A stretch of DNA of 64,000 nucleotides from JADJRG01 sp964474905 (GCA_964474905.1 CAYYUP010000019.1:25223-89222); one strand, 5' to 3'; shown: positions 35,834 to 45,051, counted from the first letter of the stretch. Notes: generated from the letters alone by a model not told the origin. Translations and numbers: made by a program.

Positions 35834-36226
35834 TTAGACGTAATCCGTGAGGTGCCGACGGCTGCGACCTGCGCTGACGCTGGCCTCTTCTTCGGATTGG
35901 CACTCCGCGCAGAGGCGGACGTGGGGCAGCAGCAGCAGGCGGCCCTCCGGGATCGGTTCGTCGCAGCTCTCGCAGAGACCAAACGATTCGGGATCGTCGG
36001 CGATCCGCCGGAGCGCCCCGGAGATCCGGGTGAGCAGAGCGACACGCTCGCGGTTGCGACGGGACGCGATCACTTGGCTCATCTCGGCGAGCGGGGCCGC
36101 GTCGTCGTCGACCTTGGAGACCGCGTCGTCGCGCAGGGGCTCGAAGGCCAGGTCACCGGCGGCGATCAGCTCGGCGCGGCGTTTGAGGAGGCGGGTGCGG
36201 AAGGCCGCGATCTCGGCGGGTCTCAC
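35834..36226 (-). CDS. DksA/TraR-type zinc-finger protein
   Basis: The 130-residue protein has a helical N-terminal half, likely a coiled coil, and a four-cysteine zinc finger CESC...CAEC (about 85-110), with GLCESCDEPIPEGRLLLLPH typical of the DksA/TraR family. Such proteins bind in the secondary channel of RNA polymerase and alter promoter kinetics with ppGpp. The coiled-coil tip Asp pair (DDDA, about residue 41) may correspond to the DksA tip but lies in a shorter hairpin. It follows the ECF sigma gene by 83 bp on the same strand, so both may be cotranscribed. Confidence 0.87.
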   Translation of the reverse strand: MRPAEIAAFRTRLLKRRAELIAAGDLAFEPLRDDAVSKVDDDAAPLAEMSQVIASRRNRERVALLTRISGALRRIADDPESFGLCESCDEPIPEGRLLLLPHVRLCAECQSEEEASVSAGRSRRHLTDYV

Positions 36227-36309
36227 CGGATCAAGGTATCAGAGCTCGAGGTCGGTCCAACACCGCGCCGCCCGTTGGCTGTGATGGCCGCGCAAGCCTT
36301 GTAGACCGC

Positions 36310-36966
36310 TCAGGTGGTGTTTGCCTGGAGCAGGAGGTGGCCGCGGACACGCTCGGCCCAGTGATCTAGGCCTGAGATGGTGCTTTCGATGATCTCTCGC
36401 GAGGTTCCGCCGGCTCGCATCGCGTCCGCGAGCAGCTGCTTGGCCCGACGAATTCGCGTGCGCACCGTGCCCTCGGGCATGCTCAGGATCGCCGCGATCT
36501 CGAGTGCCTTCATGTGCTCCCAAAAGTAGAGTTCGAGGATCTCTTGGTGCTCGATCGGGATCCGACGGAGTGCCGCGAGCAGGGCCCGCTCCTCGTCGCG
36601 CTGGGCGAGCAGAGCGGTCGCCGAGGGTCCCAGATCACTGACCGAGACCGCCGCGAAGTCGAGGTGCTCGCCGCCGCGGCGCTTGCTCCGGTAGTGGCGA
36701 TGCAGCACGTTATGGGCGACCGCAAAGAGAAAGGTGCGAAAGCTCGACTCGCCGCGAAACCGTGAGCGGCTCTCGACGAGTGCCAGGAAGGTGCGTTGGA
36801 TCAGATCGGGAGCTGCATCGTGGCCGACCTTGTTGCGGAAAAAGCGAGCGATCGACTCGTAATGCCGCTCAAAGAGGCTTTCGCCCGCCCCCTCTTCGCC
36901 GCTGCACCAAGCGGAGAGGAGCTGCTCATCGCTGGTCAAGGGCACGAGTTCTCGATCGGGAGCCAC
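36310..36966 (-). CDS. ECF sigma factor coupled to the repeat protein gene
   Basis: The 218-residue protein starts at GTG 36966, two bp after the stop of the 1297-residue gene. Region 2 has FERHYESIARFFRNKV and DLIQRTFLALVESRSRFRGE, then FRTFLFAVAHNVLHRHYR. Region 4 has HQEILELYFWEHMKALEIA and an HTH around PEGTVRTRIRRAKQLL. A C-terminal extension of about 35 residues ends the protein. No classical anti-sigma factor is adjacent. The tight coupling suggests the sigma level follows that of the membrane protein upstream. Confidence 0.92.
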   Translation of the reverse strand: MAPDRELVPLTSDEQLLSAWCSGEEGAGESLFERHYESIARFFRNKVGHDAAPDLIQRTFLALVESRSRFRGESSFRTFLFAVAHNVLHRHYRSKRRGGEHLDFAAVSVSDLGPSATALLAQRDEERALLAALRRIPIEHQEILELYFWEHMKALEIAAILSMPEGTVRTRIRRAKQLLADAMRAGGTSREIIESTISGLDHWAERVRGHLLLQANTT

Positions 36967-36968
36967 TG

Positions 36969-39900
36969 CTAGTTGAGACCTTGCTGGCGCAGGCTGAAGT
37001 TGGCGACGACGGCGGCGAGATTGGCTGCAGAGCGTGGGTCGTTGGCGAGGTTGTAACCAGCTTCACGCATCGCCGGCGGCAACAGGGGCCGGAGTAGATC
37101 GTTGACCTGCGACTCGACGGCATCGGCGACCACCCCGGTGAAGAGGCTCGCGAGAACGCCGTCGTCGCCCAGGAGCAGCGAGAATCGGGCCTCCGCGAAG
37201 GAGTAGGTGAAGCCGCAGAATTCGTAGTTGAAGACGGCTGGACCGTCGACTTCGAGCGGTGGCGTCGCCTTGAAATCGATGCCGTCAGCGCTGAGTGCCA
37301 GGGTGAAGCATGAGCCGCTGCGCATGTGGATGATGACCTTGCTGTTGGCGAAGAGCTGCCGGTGACCGCTCTCGTCGGTCGGCAAACTGTCCAAAAGGCC
37401 AGCTAGTGGTGCACCGCCGGGGGCGGGGCTGCGGAGGTTTTTGCGGATCGCCGATTCGATGATCGCGTTCTCCAGCTGACCGAGACCGTTGACCTGCACC
37501 TCGCCGCTGCGGATGTGGTAGCGGGCATGCTTCGCACACATGCCGATGCGCAGCGCCGGCAGGGTGACATGGAGGCCCCGCTCAGCTCGCAGTTCGACCT
37601 CTTCTTCGCTGGCGGTAATGGTGATCCGCTCGTCGGCATCCATGGACAGCTGTGCCGAACCGTAACCGCCGGCCAAGGGCACGCGAAAGAGTTCGATGCT
37701 GTCGGCGTCGACGATGGGCAGCGGCGGCGGCGGTAGATGCTTGAAGCCGAGGGGCGTGAGCGCGGCGGGTAAGCGGGGGGTCACCAAGACCCGGAAGAGA
37801 TCGGCGAGGATCGACTCCGTGATCGTGCCGACGCTCTCGGCTTCGCGGTAGTGCAGCTCGTTGATGTCGCCGAAGCGCAGATCGATGGCGCCATCGGCCA
37901 GGGTGTAGCTCACCCTCTCGAGGTGGATCCGGGGCAGCCATGCGGCCCCGCCTAGGTCGATGACGAGTCCGCCCTCGCACTCGAGCTCGAGCATCTGCCG
38001 GTCGAGTGCGACCCGCAGGCAGGCGCCCGGCGGCAGCGAGAGCACCAGTGGACCCTGCGACGAGGCCCCCGCGAGGCGAGCGAGCGGGCGAGTGAGGCCC
38101 TCGGAGGCGGTACCGTCGGGCCAGAGATGGCGGCGGAGCAGCGGCATGAAGTGGCTTGCGACGGCCGTGAAGAGAGCGCTCTCCAGGGGTCCTAGGGCGG
38201 GCTCGGCGGTGAGCGAGAGCCCCTCGCCGTTGACGGACAACTCGATCTCGTAGAGCACCACCTGGAGGCCAAGACTGCGCACACGGGCCCGCAGACCGCC
38301 CTCGATGGTCAGCGCGAGGTGGCCTTGGTCGTCGGCGGTGGCCATCAAGAAGTAGCTGCGCGCGAGGGCTAGCTCTGCATCACCGACACGGGGCAGCGCA
38401 CGGGTCAGGAGCAGTGGTCCGGGGGCCGGGGGGGTCGGTGGCGGTCTCGCTGGACCCTCTGGCAGAGCGAGAGCCCGGCGCAGGCGATCGAGCACAGGCC
38501 TCGCGATCTGAGTGGCGAGATGCTGAGCTATCTCTTGGAGCAGGTCACCGGTGGCCGGTTGGCTGTCGATCTCGACCGCATCGGTCGCGGCGTGCCAGGT
38601 CAGGCTTGTGATCGTGATGGGGGGCAGCGCCGAGAGCTTTGGAACCCGCAGCATCAGCCCGCCGCGGGTGCGGAGGCGGAGGCCCTTGGGTCCCCGGCGG
38701 AGTTCGAGGGCGCCGCCCGTCGCCAACGCGACTTCGACCTCGATTGCCTCTGGTGTTGCGCCGAGTCGCACAAGGGCCGGCGGTATTGCGATGCTGCGTC
38801 GCACCAGCACCCAGGGCTCGCCTGCGGGTGCTGGTTTGGGCAGCCAGGGGCTACTACGAGTCTCCAAGAAATCGCGGTAAAGAGCCTTTAGGACCCCCAT
38901 CAGGTAGGGGCCGGGGGCCGGCGTGATGTCGAGTTCTAGCGATCCGTCGAAGCCGCATGTCGCGCTGTGCATGCGGACCTGGAGGCCGAGCCCCGGCACG
39001 CTCAGGACGACGCCGAGTTCGCTGCGGAGTACGACTCCACGGGGGCGAAGCTCGAGGCCGATCGCGTCCTCAGGGTTGAGGTAGACCTGGGCCCTGCCGA
39101 TCGCGGGGAACTCTGCGCTGGTGAACACCTCGTGGCCATCGAGGGCACGCCCCTGCTCAGCTGGGGGCTCTGGGGGGCCAAAGAGGGTGATGCCCGGGGG
39201 CAGGCGTGGCGCGAGCTGGTGACGCAGGGCGCCGCACAGCGCCGAGATTTCGAGGGCACCCAGGGCAGGTTCGCAGTCGACCTGGAGGTCATTGTTGGAG
39301 TTGCGATAGGTGAGCCGGCGGAGACAGGTCGGGGGCAGCGGAGCGCCATCGATCTCGACTTGAAGACCGGGAGAGATCTCGACCTCCGTGATTTTTTCGC
39401 TCAGCCGAATACTGACCTTAACGCCAGGATCTGCCCGAAGAGTCAGACTGCGACCGGACCCCAGGTGTCGCTGCCAGCGCAGCGGCAGGCCTGGGCGTTC
39501 GCGGAGGGAGCGGAGCAGCTCACGGACGACGGGCGGCACTTTGGGCAGCCAGATCGTGCGCAGGAGTTGCATGAGCAGCGCTCGCGGCAACGAGCCCATC
39601 GCCGGTTCGCAAGTCACCTCGAGGTCTTCGCGGTCGAGTCGAAGGTCGACCTGAAGCACACGGAGGCGATCGAGGGCCGGATGATCGTCGGCGTAGAGGA
39701 ATAGACCTCCAGCTGCACGAAGGGTTAGAACTTCGCGGTTGATCTCGACGTGCAGGTCGGCGCCCGAGCGCAGAGCGACGGCGATCGAGGCCTCGGCGAC
39801 GGCGCTGCCGGGCACGGGAAGACGCGCGAGCACCCATGTTGAGGGGCCAGGCGTGCGCGTGCGCAGTCCCGCCGAAAAATTTGCCCAGGTAGGCATCGCT

Positions 39901-40862
39901 CGGGCCGTGCTGACGCGCTGGGAGTGGCCGACGGAGCGCGGCCCTCGGAGGGCGACAAATGCCTTTTTTAGGTGGGCTAAGCGCTCTTCATCCGCCCAGG
40001 GATCGTAGCCCTCGCAGCCGATCGGCGCGGGCAGGCGGCGACGCAACCAGCGGCTCGCGATCCAGGCGGCGAGCAGGAGAAGAGGTGCCGAGAGGAGCCC
40101 GCGAAGGCCCGCGCCGCGCTCGATCTCTAGGCGCCGATCGGCGAAGACGTAGCGCATCGCCGCGACGCTGATGCCGATGCCAAGAACGACGACTCGCAGG
40201 GCCTCGGAGAGATAGAGTTCGGCGCGTTGGCGATCGATACGCAGGCGAAGATCGGTGTCGGCATCGAGCCACAGGGATGTGCGCGCCCCCGAGATCTCGA
40301 AAAGGCGGTGACGGCCGCCGGAGTCCATCACCTGTCCTTCGAGCCAGATGTCGACGAGGCTGCGCTGGGGGCTCGGCCTGACCCCAAAACGGGCGCAGAG
40401 CAGCTCTTCGCCGGCGATGCCGAGCGCGGCACCAAAGGCAGCACCCAGGCCCTCTGAGTCGAGATCGATGTCGAGGGTCCCGAGGTCGATGTCGGCGGAG
40501 CGCACGATCGCTGGGGGGAGCTGGCGGTCGCTCTCGAGGTGCAAGCCGCAGCCGGCGTCGATCCTGAGGAGGCGCCGATTCAGGGCAATCTCTAGGCGGT
40601 CGCCGAGCGCGAGCGTTGCGTCGATCTTGCCGAGGGGGCCCGCCGCAAAGACGCCGAGGTGCTGACGCGTGACTGCTTGCTCGTGATCCTGCTGGGGGGT
40701 CTCGGCGGGTTGCCGGTAGCCGCCCGTGGGCGCGCTGATGTCCGCATCGGTTTGGGCATCGGCGCGGGCTTGGGGATCAGCTGGTGGTTCGCTGGTTGGC
40801 AGCTCGCTGGTTGGCAGCTCGCTCTGTCGATTTCGATCGTTGGGGTCGTTCGCGTCGGCCAT
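36969..40862 (-). CDS. 1297-residue membrane protein with about nine repeat modules
   Basis: The N-terminal 65 residues are polar and disordered, with a repeated SELPTSE. Module 1 lies at about 70-160. A hydrophobic stretch at about 221-240 and a clearer one at 251-275 (SAPLLLLAAWIASRWLRRR) give one or two membrane segments. Modules 2-9 follow at about 343-455, 463-560, 580-675, 684-800, 816-915, 936-1040, 1057-1145 and 1168-1265. Each has several beta strands with a central GG[LV] turn and then an amphipathic helix introduced by a phrase like EPALGALEISAL. I know no family with this pattern. Strands alternate hydrophobic and polar, as in lipid-carrying groove or TULIP-like proteins, but that is inference. 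Confidence 0.7.
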   Translation of the reverse strand: MADANDPNDRNRQSELPTSELPTSEPPADPQARADAQTDADISAPTGGYRQPAETPQQDHEQAVTRQHLGVFAAGPLGKIDATLALGDRLEIALNRRLLRIDAGCGLHLESDRQLPPAIVRSADIDLGTLDIDLDSEGLGAAFGAALGIAGEELLCARFGVRPSPQRSLVDIWLEGQVMDSGGRHRLFEISGARTSLWLDADTDLRLRIDRQRAELYLSEALRVVVLGIGISVAAMRYVFADRRLEIERGAGLRGLLSAPLLLLAAWIASRWLRRRLPAPIGCEGYDPWADEERLAHLKKAFVALRGPRSVGHSQRVSTARAMPTWANFSAGLRTRTPGPSTWVLARLPVPGSAVAEASIAVALRSGADLHVEINREVLTLRAAGGLFLYADDHPALDRLRVLQVDLRLDREDLEVTCEPAMGSLPRALLMQLLRTIWLPKVPPVVRELLRSLRERPGLPLRWQRHLGSGRSLTLRADPGVKVSIRLSEKITEVEISPGLQVEIDGAPLPPTCLRRLTYRNSNNDLQVDCEPALGALEISALCGALRHQLAPRLPPGITLFGPPEPPAEQGRALDGHEVFTSAEFPAIGRAQVYLNPEDAIGLELRPRGVVLRSELGVVLSVPGLGLQVRMHSATCGFDGSLELDITPAPGPYLMGVLKALYRDFLETRSSPWLPKPAPAGEPWVLVRRSIAIPPALVRLGATPEAIEVEVALATGGALELRRGPKGLRLRTRGGLMLRVPKLSALPPITITSLTWHAATDAVEIDSQPATGDLLQEIAQHLATQIARPVLDRLRRALALPEGPARPPPTPPAPGPLLLTRALPRVGDAELALARSYFLMATADDQGHLALTIEGGLRARVRSLGLQVVLYEIELSVNGEGLSLTAEPALGPLESALFTAVASHFMPLLRRHLWPDGTASEGLTRPLARLAGASSQGPLVLSLPPGACLRVALDRQMLELECEGGLVIDLGGAAWLPRIHLERVSYTLADGAIDLRFGDINELHYREAESVGTITESILADLFRVLVTPRLPAALTPLGFKHLPPPPLPIVDADSIELFRVPLAGGYGSAQLSMDADERITITASEEEVELRAERGLHVTLPALRIGMCAKHARYHIRSGEVQVNGLGQLENAIIESAIRKNLRSPAPGGAPLAGLLDSLPTDESGHRQLFANSKVIIHMRSGSCFTLALSADGIDFKATPPLEVDGPAVFNYEFCGFTYSFAEARFSLLLGDDGVLASLFTGVVADAVESQVNDLLRPLLPPAMREAGYNLANDPRSAANLAAVVANFSLRQQGLN

Positions 40863-41090
40863 CGCGGGTCCTTGTGGGCGCCTCTAGAGCCGGTGTAGCG
40901 CAGAGCCGAGGCTTGCGACAGCGGCGAGCCGCGGAGGCGAGAGATCCGGGGAATAACGCCCTTAAAACTGGGGCGAGCGCGCTCGTTTAGGCGTGCCCTG
41001 GGGCATTTTGGCCAATTGAGGTCAATTTTCGACCCGCGGGATCTCTTTGGGCCCTGCAGATTGCTCCGCAACGGCTCACTCCGCAGCGGC

Positions 41091-41717
41091 TCACTGTGCG
41101 TCTTGCATGATCACCGAGCGCAGCTTCGAGGCGATCATGTCGAGCGCGACTCGGTTCTCGCCGCCCTCGGGGATGATGAGATCGGCCCAGCGTTTGGAGG
41201 GTTCGACGTACTCGACGTGCATCGGCCGTACGCTTCGGTAGTACTGCTCGCGGATCGACTCGAAGGTGCGGCCGCGTTGCTCGATGTCCCGGCGGATCCT
41301 GCGAAAGGCGCGGATATCCGCGTCGGTGTCGACGTAGATCTTGGCGTCGAGTTGCGCCCGCAGCTGGGCATCGACGAGCACCAAGATGCCCTCGACGATG
41401 ATCACGGGGGTCGTCTCGACGCGTCGGTGTTCGGCCTGCCGGCGGTGGGTCTTAAAATCGTAGACCGGGACCATGATCGGCGTGTGCTCCCGGAGGCGGC
41501 GCAGATGTTCGATCAGCAGCTCTGTCTCGAGGGATTCGGGGTGATCAAAATTGAGCTGCGAGCGCTCTTCGAAGGTCAGGTCCTGGCGGTCGCGGTAGTA
41601 GGCGTCGTGCTCGATGATCGATACCGACTCGCTCGGGACGGCGGCCGCAATTTTTTGTGCGATCGTCGTTTTTCCAGAGCCGCTGCCGCCTGCGATGCCG
41701 ATGATCAGAGGACTCAT
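41091..41717 (-). CDS. udk: Uridine kinase
   Basis: From ATG 41717 the product has 208 residues. The P-loop is GIAGGSGSGKTT, followed by EHDAYYRDR and NFDHPESLE, the uridine-binding blocks, then VPVYDFKTHRR and VEGILVL, and the lid RIRRDIEQRGR. It phosphorylates uridine and cytidine for pyrimidine salvage. An in-frame start six codons upstream is possible, but the conserved part begins at the chosen Met. Confidence 0.95.
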   Translation of the reverse strand: MSPLIIGIAGGSGSGKTTIAQKIAAAVPSESVSIIEHDAYYRDRQDLTFEERSQLNFDHPESLETELLIEHLRRLREHTPIMVPVYDFKTHRRQAEHRRVETTPVIIVEGILVLVDAQLRAQLDAKIYVDTDADIRAFRRIRRDIEQRGRTFESIREQYYRSVRPMHVEYVEPSKRWADLIIPEGGENRVALDMIASKLRSVIMQDAQ

Positions 41718-41944
41718 GGGCTCGCCTGTTACCACGGCCTGTGCTCGGCCTGAAAGCGCGAAGTCGCGATGGTTCTGCGCGGCACCGACGGCCGCGCGGC
41801 CGCGCTAGAGACGCCCCTGTGCCTACCTTGGGGCACGTGAGTCAGGCAGTGGGCAGCGAAGGGCAGCAAAGGGTTTATCTCCCGCCCGCGTGCGCTGACG
41901 CTTCGCGGACTCTGCGCGTTGTCGCCAGCCGCTATCATCCGCGC

Positions 41945-43285
41945 ATGGTGCCCCAGGCGATCCTCCTCATTGAGGACGACAATTCAGGCCGCGAGCTCGG
42001 GCTTTTTAACCTCCGCCGTGCGGGCTATCAGGCCGACGGGGCGGCGAGCGGGGAGGAGGGGCTCGGCTGTTTTGATCCCGGGCATCACGCGTTGGTGATC
42101 ACCGACGTGCGCATGCCGGGCATCGACGGTTTGGGTGTGCTCGCCCGGATCCACGAGATCGCCGGGCCGACCTTTCCGGTGATCGTCATTACGGCCTACG
42201 GCGACGTCGAACTCGCGGTGACTGCGATGAAGGCCGGAGCCGCCGACTTCATCGGCAAACCCTTCAATCGTGATCACCTGCTGCTGGCGGTCGGTCGGGC
42301 TTTGGGCCGTCGAGAGCTCGAGCAAGAGGTCGCGCGTCTGCGGATCCGGGCGCGAGGTGTCGAGCGTCCGATCATGCACGCCTCGGCGGTGATGACCCGG
42401 GTGCTCGAGATCGCCGATCGGCTCGGGGCCTCCTCGGCACCGGTGCTGATCACCGGCGAGAGCGGCAGCGGCAAGGAGGTCGTCGCCCGGCGGATCCACG
42501 TCCGGAGCGAGCGGGCGGCGGGGCCCTTTGTCATGGTGCAGGGCCCGGCGATCGCGGGCGAGGGCGCAGAGCTCGAGCTCTTTGGCGATCGACGTCGGCA
42601 GGGTCGGATCCGCCGGGCGGAGGGCGGCACCCTCTTTCTCGACGGCATCGATGAGCTGAGCCCGAGCATTCAGGGCAAGCTGTTGCGGGTCGTCGAGGAG
42701 GGCATCGTCAGTCCGGTCGGAGGCTCGGAGGAGATCGCTGTCGACTGTCGAATCCTCGCCGCGATCCGACCGCAGGCGCGCTCGGGTTTGCGTGACGATC
42801 TGCTTTATCGTTTGGCGGTTGTCGAGATCGAGGTGCCGCCGCTTCGCGAACGCAGCGCGGATATCCTGCCGCTCTGCACCCACTTCGTCGGTGTCTTCAG
42901 CGGTGAGCGCGAGCTCGATCTGAGCCCTGAACTCATCGAAGAGATGATGCGCCGGCCCTGGCCAGGCAACGTGCGCGAGCTCGAGAACGCCTGCGAGCGC
43001 CTGGTATTGCTCAGCCGCGGGCCCCGTTTGGAGTGCAGCGATCTGCCGGCAAGCGCCGGTGCCGGTGCGCCGGTCGAGACCCCCAGCGGCGCCGATGGTC
43101 TCGAGGCATTTCTCGCGACCCTGCCGGTTTCGGGGCTCTCGTTCATCGACCTCGAGCGGCGGCTGATCGAGCGGGTACTCGGGCTCAAGCGATGGAACGT
43201 CAGCCAGGCCGCCATCTACCTCCAGATCCCGCGCCATGTGCTCGCCTACAGGATGGAGAAGTATGGGATCCGTCGACCCCGTTAG
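41945..43285 (+). CDS. NtrC-like response regulator lacking the sigma-54 loop
   Basis: From ATG 41945 there are 446 residues: a receiver (phospho-Asp54 in ITDVRMPG, Lys105), an AAA+ domain and a Fis-type HTH (RWNVSQAAIYLQIPRHVLAYRM). Walker A is intact (GESGSGKE, 171-178). Between LFG and the GGTLFLD motif the usual GAFTGA-bearing loop is missing: the sequence reads LFGDRRRQGRIRRAEGGTLFLD. The Walker B acid pair is DG (233-234) in place of DE. It can therefore hardly activate sigma-54 polymerase and may act as a sigma-70-type regulator, as the Rhodobacter NtrC does. It overlaps its cognate kinase gene by 23 bp. Confidence 0.9.
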   Translation: MVPQAILLIEDDNSGRELGLFNLRRAGYQADGAASGEEGLGCFDPGHHALVITDVRMPGIDGLGVLARIHEIAGPTFPVIVITAYGDVELAVTAMKAGAADFIGKPFNRDHLLLAVGRALGRRELEQEVARLRIRARGVERPIMHASAVMTRVLEIADRLGASSAPVLITGESGSGKEVVARRIHVRSERAAGPFVMVQGPAIAGEGAELELFGDRRRQGRIRRAEGGTLFLDGIDELSPSIQGKLLRVVEEGIVSPVGGSEEIAVDCRILAAIRPQARSGLRDDLLYRLAVVEIEVPPLRERSADILPLCTHFVGVFSGERELDLSPELIEEMMRRPWPGNVRELENACERLVLLSRGPRLECSDLPASAGAGAPVETPSGADGLEAFLATLPVSGLSFIDLERRLIERVLGLKRWNVSQAAIYLQIPRHVLAYRMEKYGIRRPR

Positions 43286-44417
43286 GCCTGCAGCGCTCTC
43301 CGAACCCGAGCGTCAGCTTTTTGGGCCGCGCATGCTCGCCCTAGTGTGGCTGCCGATCGCCGGCATCACGATTCTCCACTACAGCACGGACATGGAGCAG
43401 CAGTGGGTTCACGACGTGCTGCGCCGCTGTTATTACCTGCCGATTGTCATCGCCGCCTTTGTCTGCGGGCTCAGGGGTGCTGTTGTGGCGGCGCTGACGA
43501 CCTCTGCGGTGTACGTGCCGCACGCTTTTTTTAGCCACTTTCTCGGGCACCACCACCACGATCCCGCGGGCACCCTCGAAAAAGTCCTCGAGATCGTTCT
43601 TTATAACGGTGTTGGTGCGGCGGCGGGCTATTTGGCGGAGCTCGAGCGTCGGCGGCGGGTCGAGCTTGTTCGGGCCCTTGACGAGCAGCAGGCGTTGATC
43701 GGTCAGCTGGTGCGCGCGGGTCGGCTGAGCGCTCTGGGGCAGGTCGTCGCCGGCATCACCCACGAGATCAAAAATCCGTTGCACGCGCTCGCGGGCACTG
43801 CGGAGATCATCGAGCCCCTGATCCCGCGGGCCGCCGAGGAGCGCGGCATGTGGGAGATCCACGTCCGCGAGATCCGGCGTCTGCAGCGGATCGCGGAGCG
43901 CTTTCTTTCCTTCGCTCGGCCGGGTCCGAGTGAGCTTCGCGAGCTCGATCTCCGGGATGTCGCCAAGCGCCTGCGCGAGCTCATCGATGCCGATGCCCGC
44001 GGTAAGGGCATCCGAGTCGAGCTCGACCTGCCGTCTTCGCCGGTGCCGGTTCAAGGCGATCGGGATCAGTTGGCCAGCGTCGCCCTCAACATCGCGGTCA
44101 ACGCATTTGAGGCGTTGGGCGAGGACGGCGGTGTGCTGCAAATCTCGGTGGCGGGGCCCCAAGCTGACGACGAGCGGCGCATGGCGACGCTGCGTCTCGA
44201 GAACGATGGCCCGCCGCTGGTCGAGGGCGAGCGGGCTCGCCTCTTTGATCCCTTTGTCAGCGGTCGCGCCCAGGGCACGGGCTTAGGGCTCGCGATCGCC
44301 GCTCGGATCGCCGATCAGCATCGCGGCGAGATCACAGCTGAGAACGGCGGCCTCGGGGTGATCTTCACCCTCCGTGTGCCGCTGCACGGCGACGCTCTGG
44401 TGCCTACATCCTCTTGA
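43263..44417 (+). CDS. Membrane sensor histidine kinase
   Basis: From ATG 43263, within the regulator gene, the product has 384 residues. Three membrane stretches (about 25-40, 56-90 and 107-125) form the sensor. A loop contains the cluster HAFFSHFLGHHHHD (about 87-100), which could bind a metal. The HisKA domain has His167 in GITHEIKNPLHAL, the kind of motif found in NtrB/ZraS kinases, and the HATPase has N and G boxes (NIAVNAFEAL, GTGLGLAIAARI). It should phosphorylate the degenerate NtrC-like regulator. Its 3' end overlaps the convergent cytochrome gene by 14 bp. Confidence 0.92.
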   Translation: MGSVDPVRPAALSEPERQLFGPRMLALVWLPIAGITILHYSTDMEQQWVHDVLRRCYYLPIVIAAFVCGLRGAVVAALTTSAVYVPHAFFSHFLGHHHHDPAGTLEKVLEIVLYNGVGAAAGYLAELERRRRVELVRALDEQQALIGQLVRAGRLSALGQVVAGITHEIKNPLHALAGTAEIIEPLIPRAAEERGMWEIHVREIRRLQRIAERFLSFARPGPSELRELDLRDVAKRLRELIDADARGKGIRVELDLPSSPVPVQGDRDQLASVALNIAVNAFEALGEDGGVLQISVAGPQADDERRMATLRLENDGPPLVEGERARLFDPFVSGRAQGTGLGLAIAARIADQHRGEITAENGGLGVIFTLRVPLHGDALVPTSS

Positions 44418-44950
44418 CGTAGGCGGCGATGGCCTTCAGCTCGTCGTTGCTGAATTTCTTGGAGAAGGACTTCATCTTGGTGTCCGGGACCCCGTTCTTG
44501 AGCACCTTGGTGATCTTGGCGACCGAGAGCTTGGTCTTGGTCAGATCGGAGACCTCGTGCTTCTTGGCGAACTTGGTCTTTCCTTTGCCGTCGACGCCAT
44601 GGCAGGTCTTGCACTTGGCGAGATAGAGCGGCTTGCCGTCGATCTTGGGCTTGGTATCGGCGGCTTTGGTCTTGGTCTTGGCCTTGGGTTTGGCCTCCTC
44701 GGGTTTGGCCTCCTCGGGTTTGGCCTCCTCGGGTTTGGCCTCCTCGGGNNNNNNNNNNNNNNNNNNNNNNNNNNNNNNNNNNNNNNNNNNNNNNNNNNNN
44801 NNNNNNNNNNNNNNNNNNNNNNNNNNNNNNNNNNNNNNNNNNNNNNNNCTCCTCGGGCTTGGCCTCGGTCTTGGCCTCGCCGCTGTCGCAAGCCGCGAGG
44901 CTGAGGCTAAGGGCGATGGCGGACGCGCTTACCAGGTGGATGATCCTCAT
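44404..44950 (-). CDS. Lipid-anchored class I cytochrome c (contains assembly gap)
   Basis: ATG 44950 starts a signal with the lipobox SLSLAAC. A linker of repeated EEAKP units follows and runs into a 100-N gap. After the gap the frame continues as a small cytochrome c: CKTCHGVDGKGK is the haem-binding CxxCH, and the Met of DTKMKSFSKKF is the probable axial ligand. The protein ends KAIAAYVKRM. The two halves are in different frames across the gap, which only means that the true gap is not 100 bases. It probably carries electrons in the periplasm, tethered to a membrane. It converges with the kinase gene. Confidence 0.85.
44749..44848. other. Assembly gap (100 N) in a coding repeat
   Basis: The gap is flanked on the left by four copies of a 15-base unit (GGTTTGGCCTCCTCG) encoding EEAKP on the minus strand, and on the right by similar sequence. 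A collapsed or unresolved tandem repeat is the likely cause, so the linker length is unknown. Confidence 0.9.
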
Positions 44951-45051
44951 ATGCATTCTCCCCCTAGGTTAACCGAAACCCTCGCCTAGCGACAGCTTTG
45001 GGGGTCTGCGGGCATGTCCAGGATCGAGCACACAAGCGATTTAAAAGAAGC

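Noticed and set aside
41984..43237. A 417-codon minus-strand frame opposite the NtrC-like gene
   Set aside because: The plus strand encodes clear receiver, AAA+ and Fis domains, so this frame is a by-product of codon bias.
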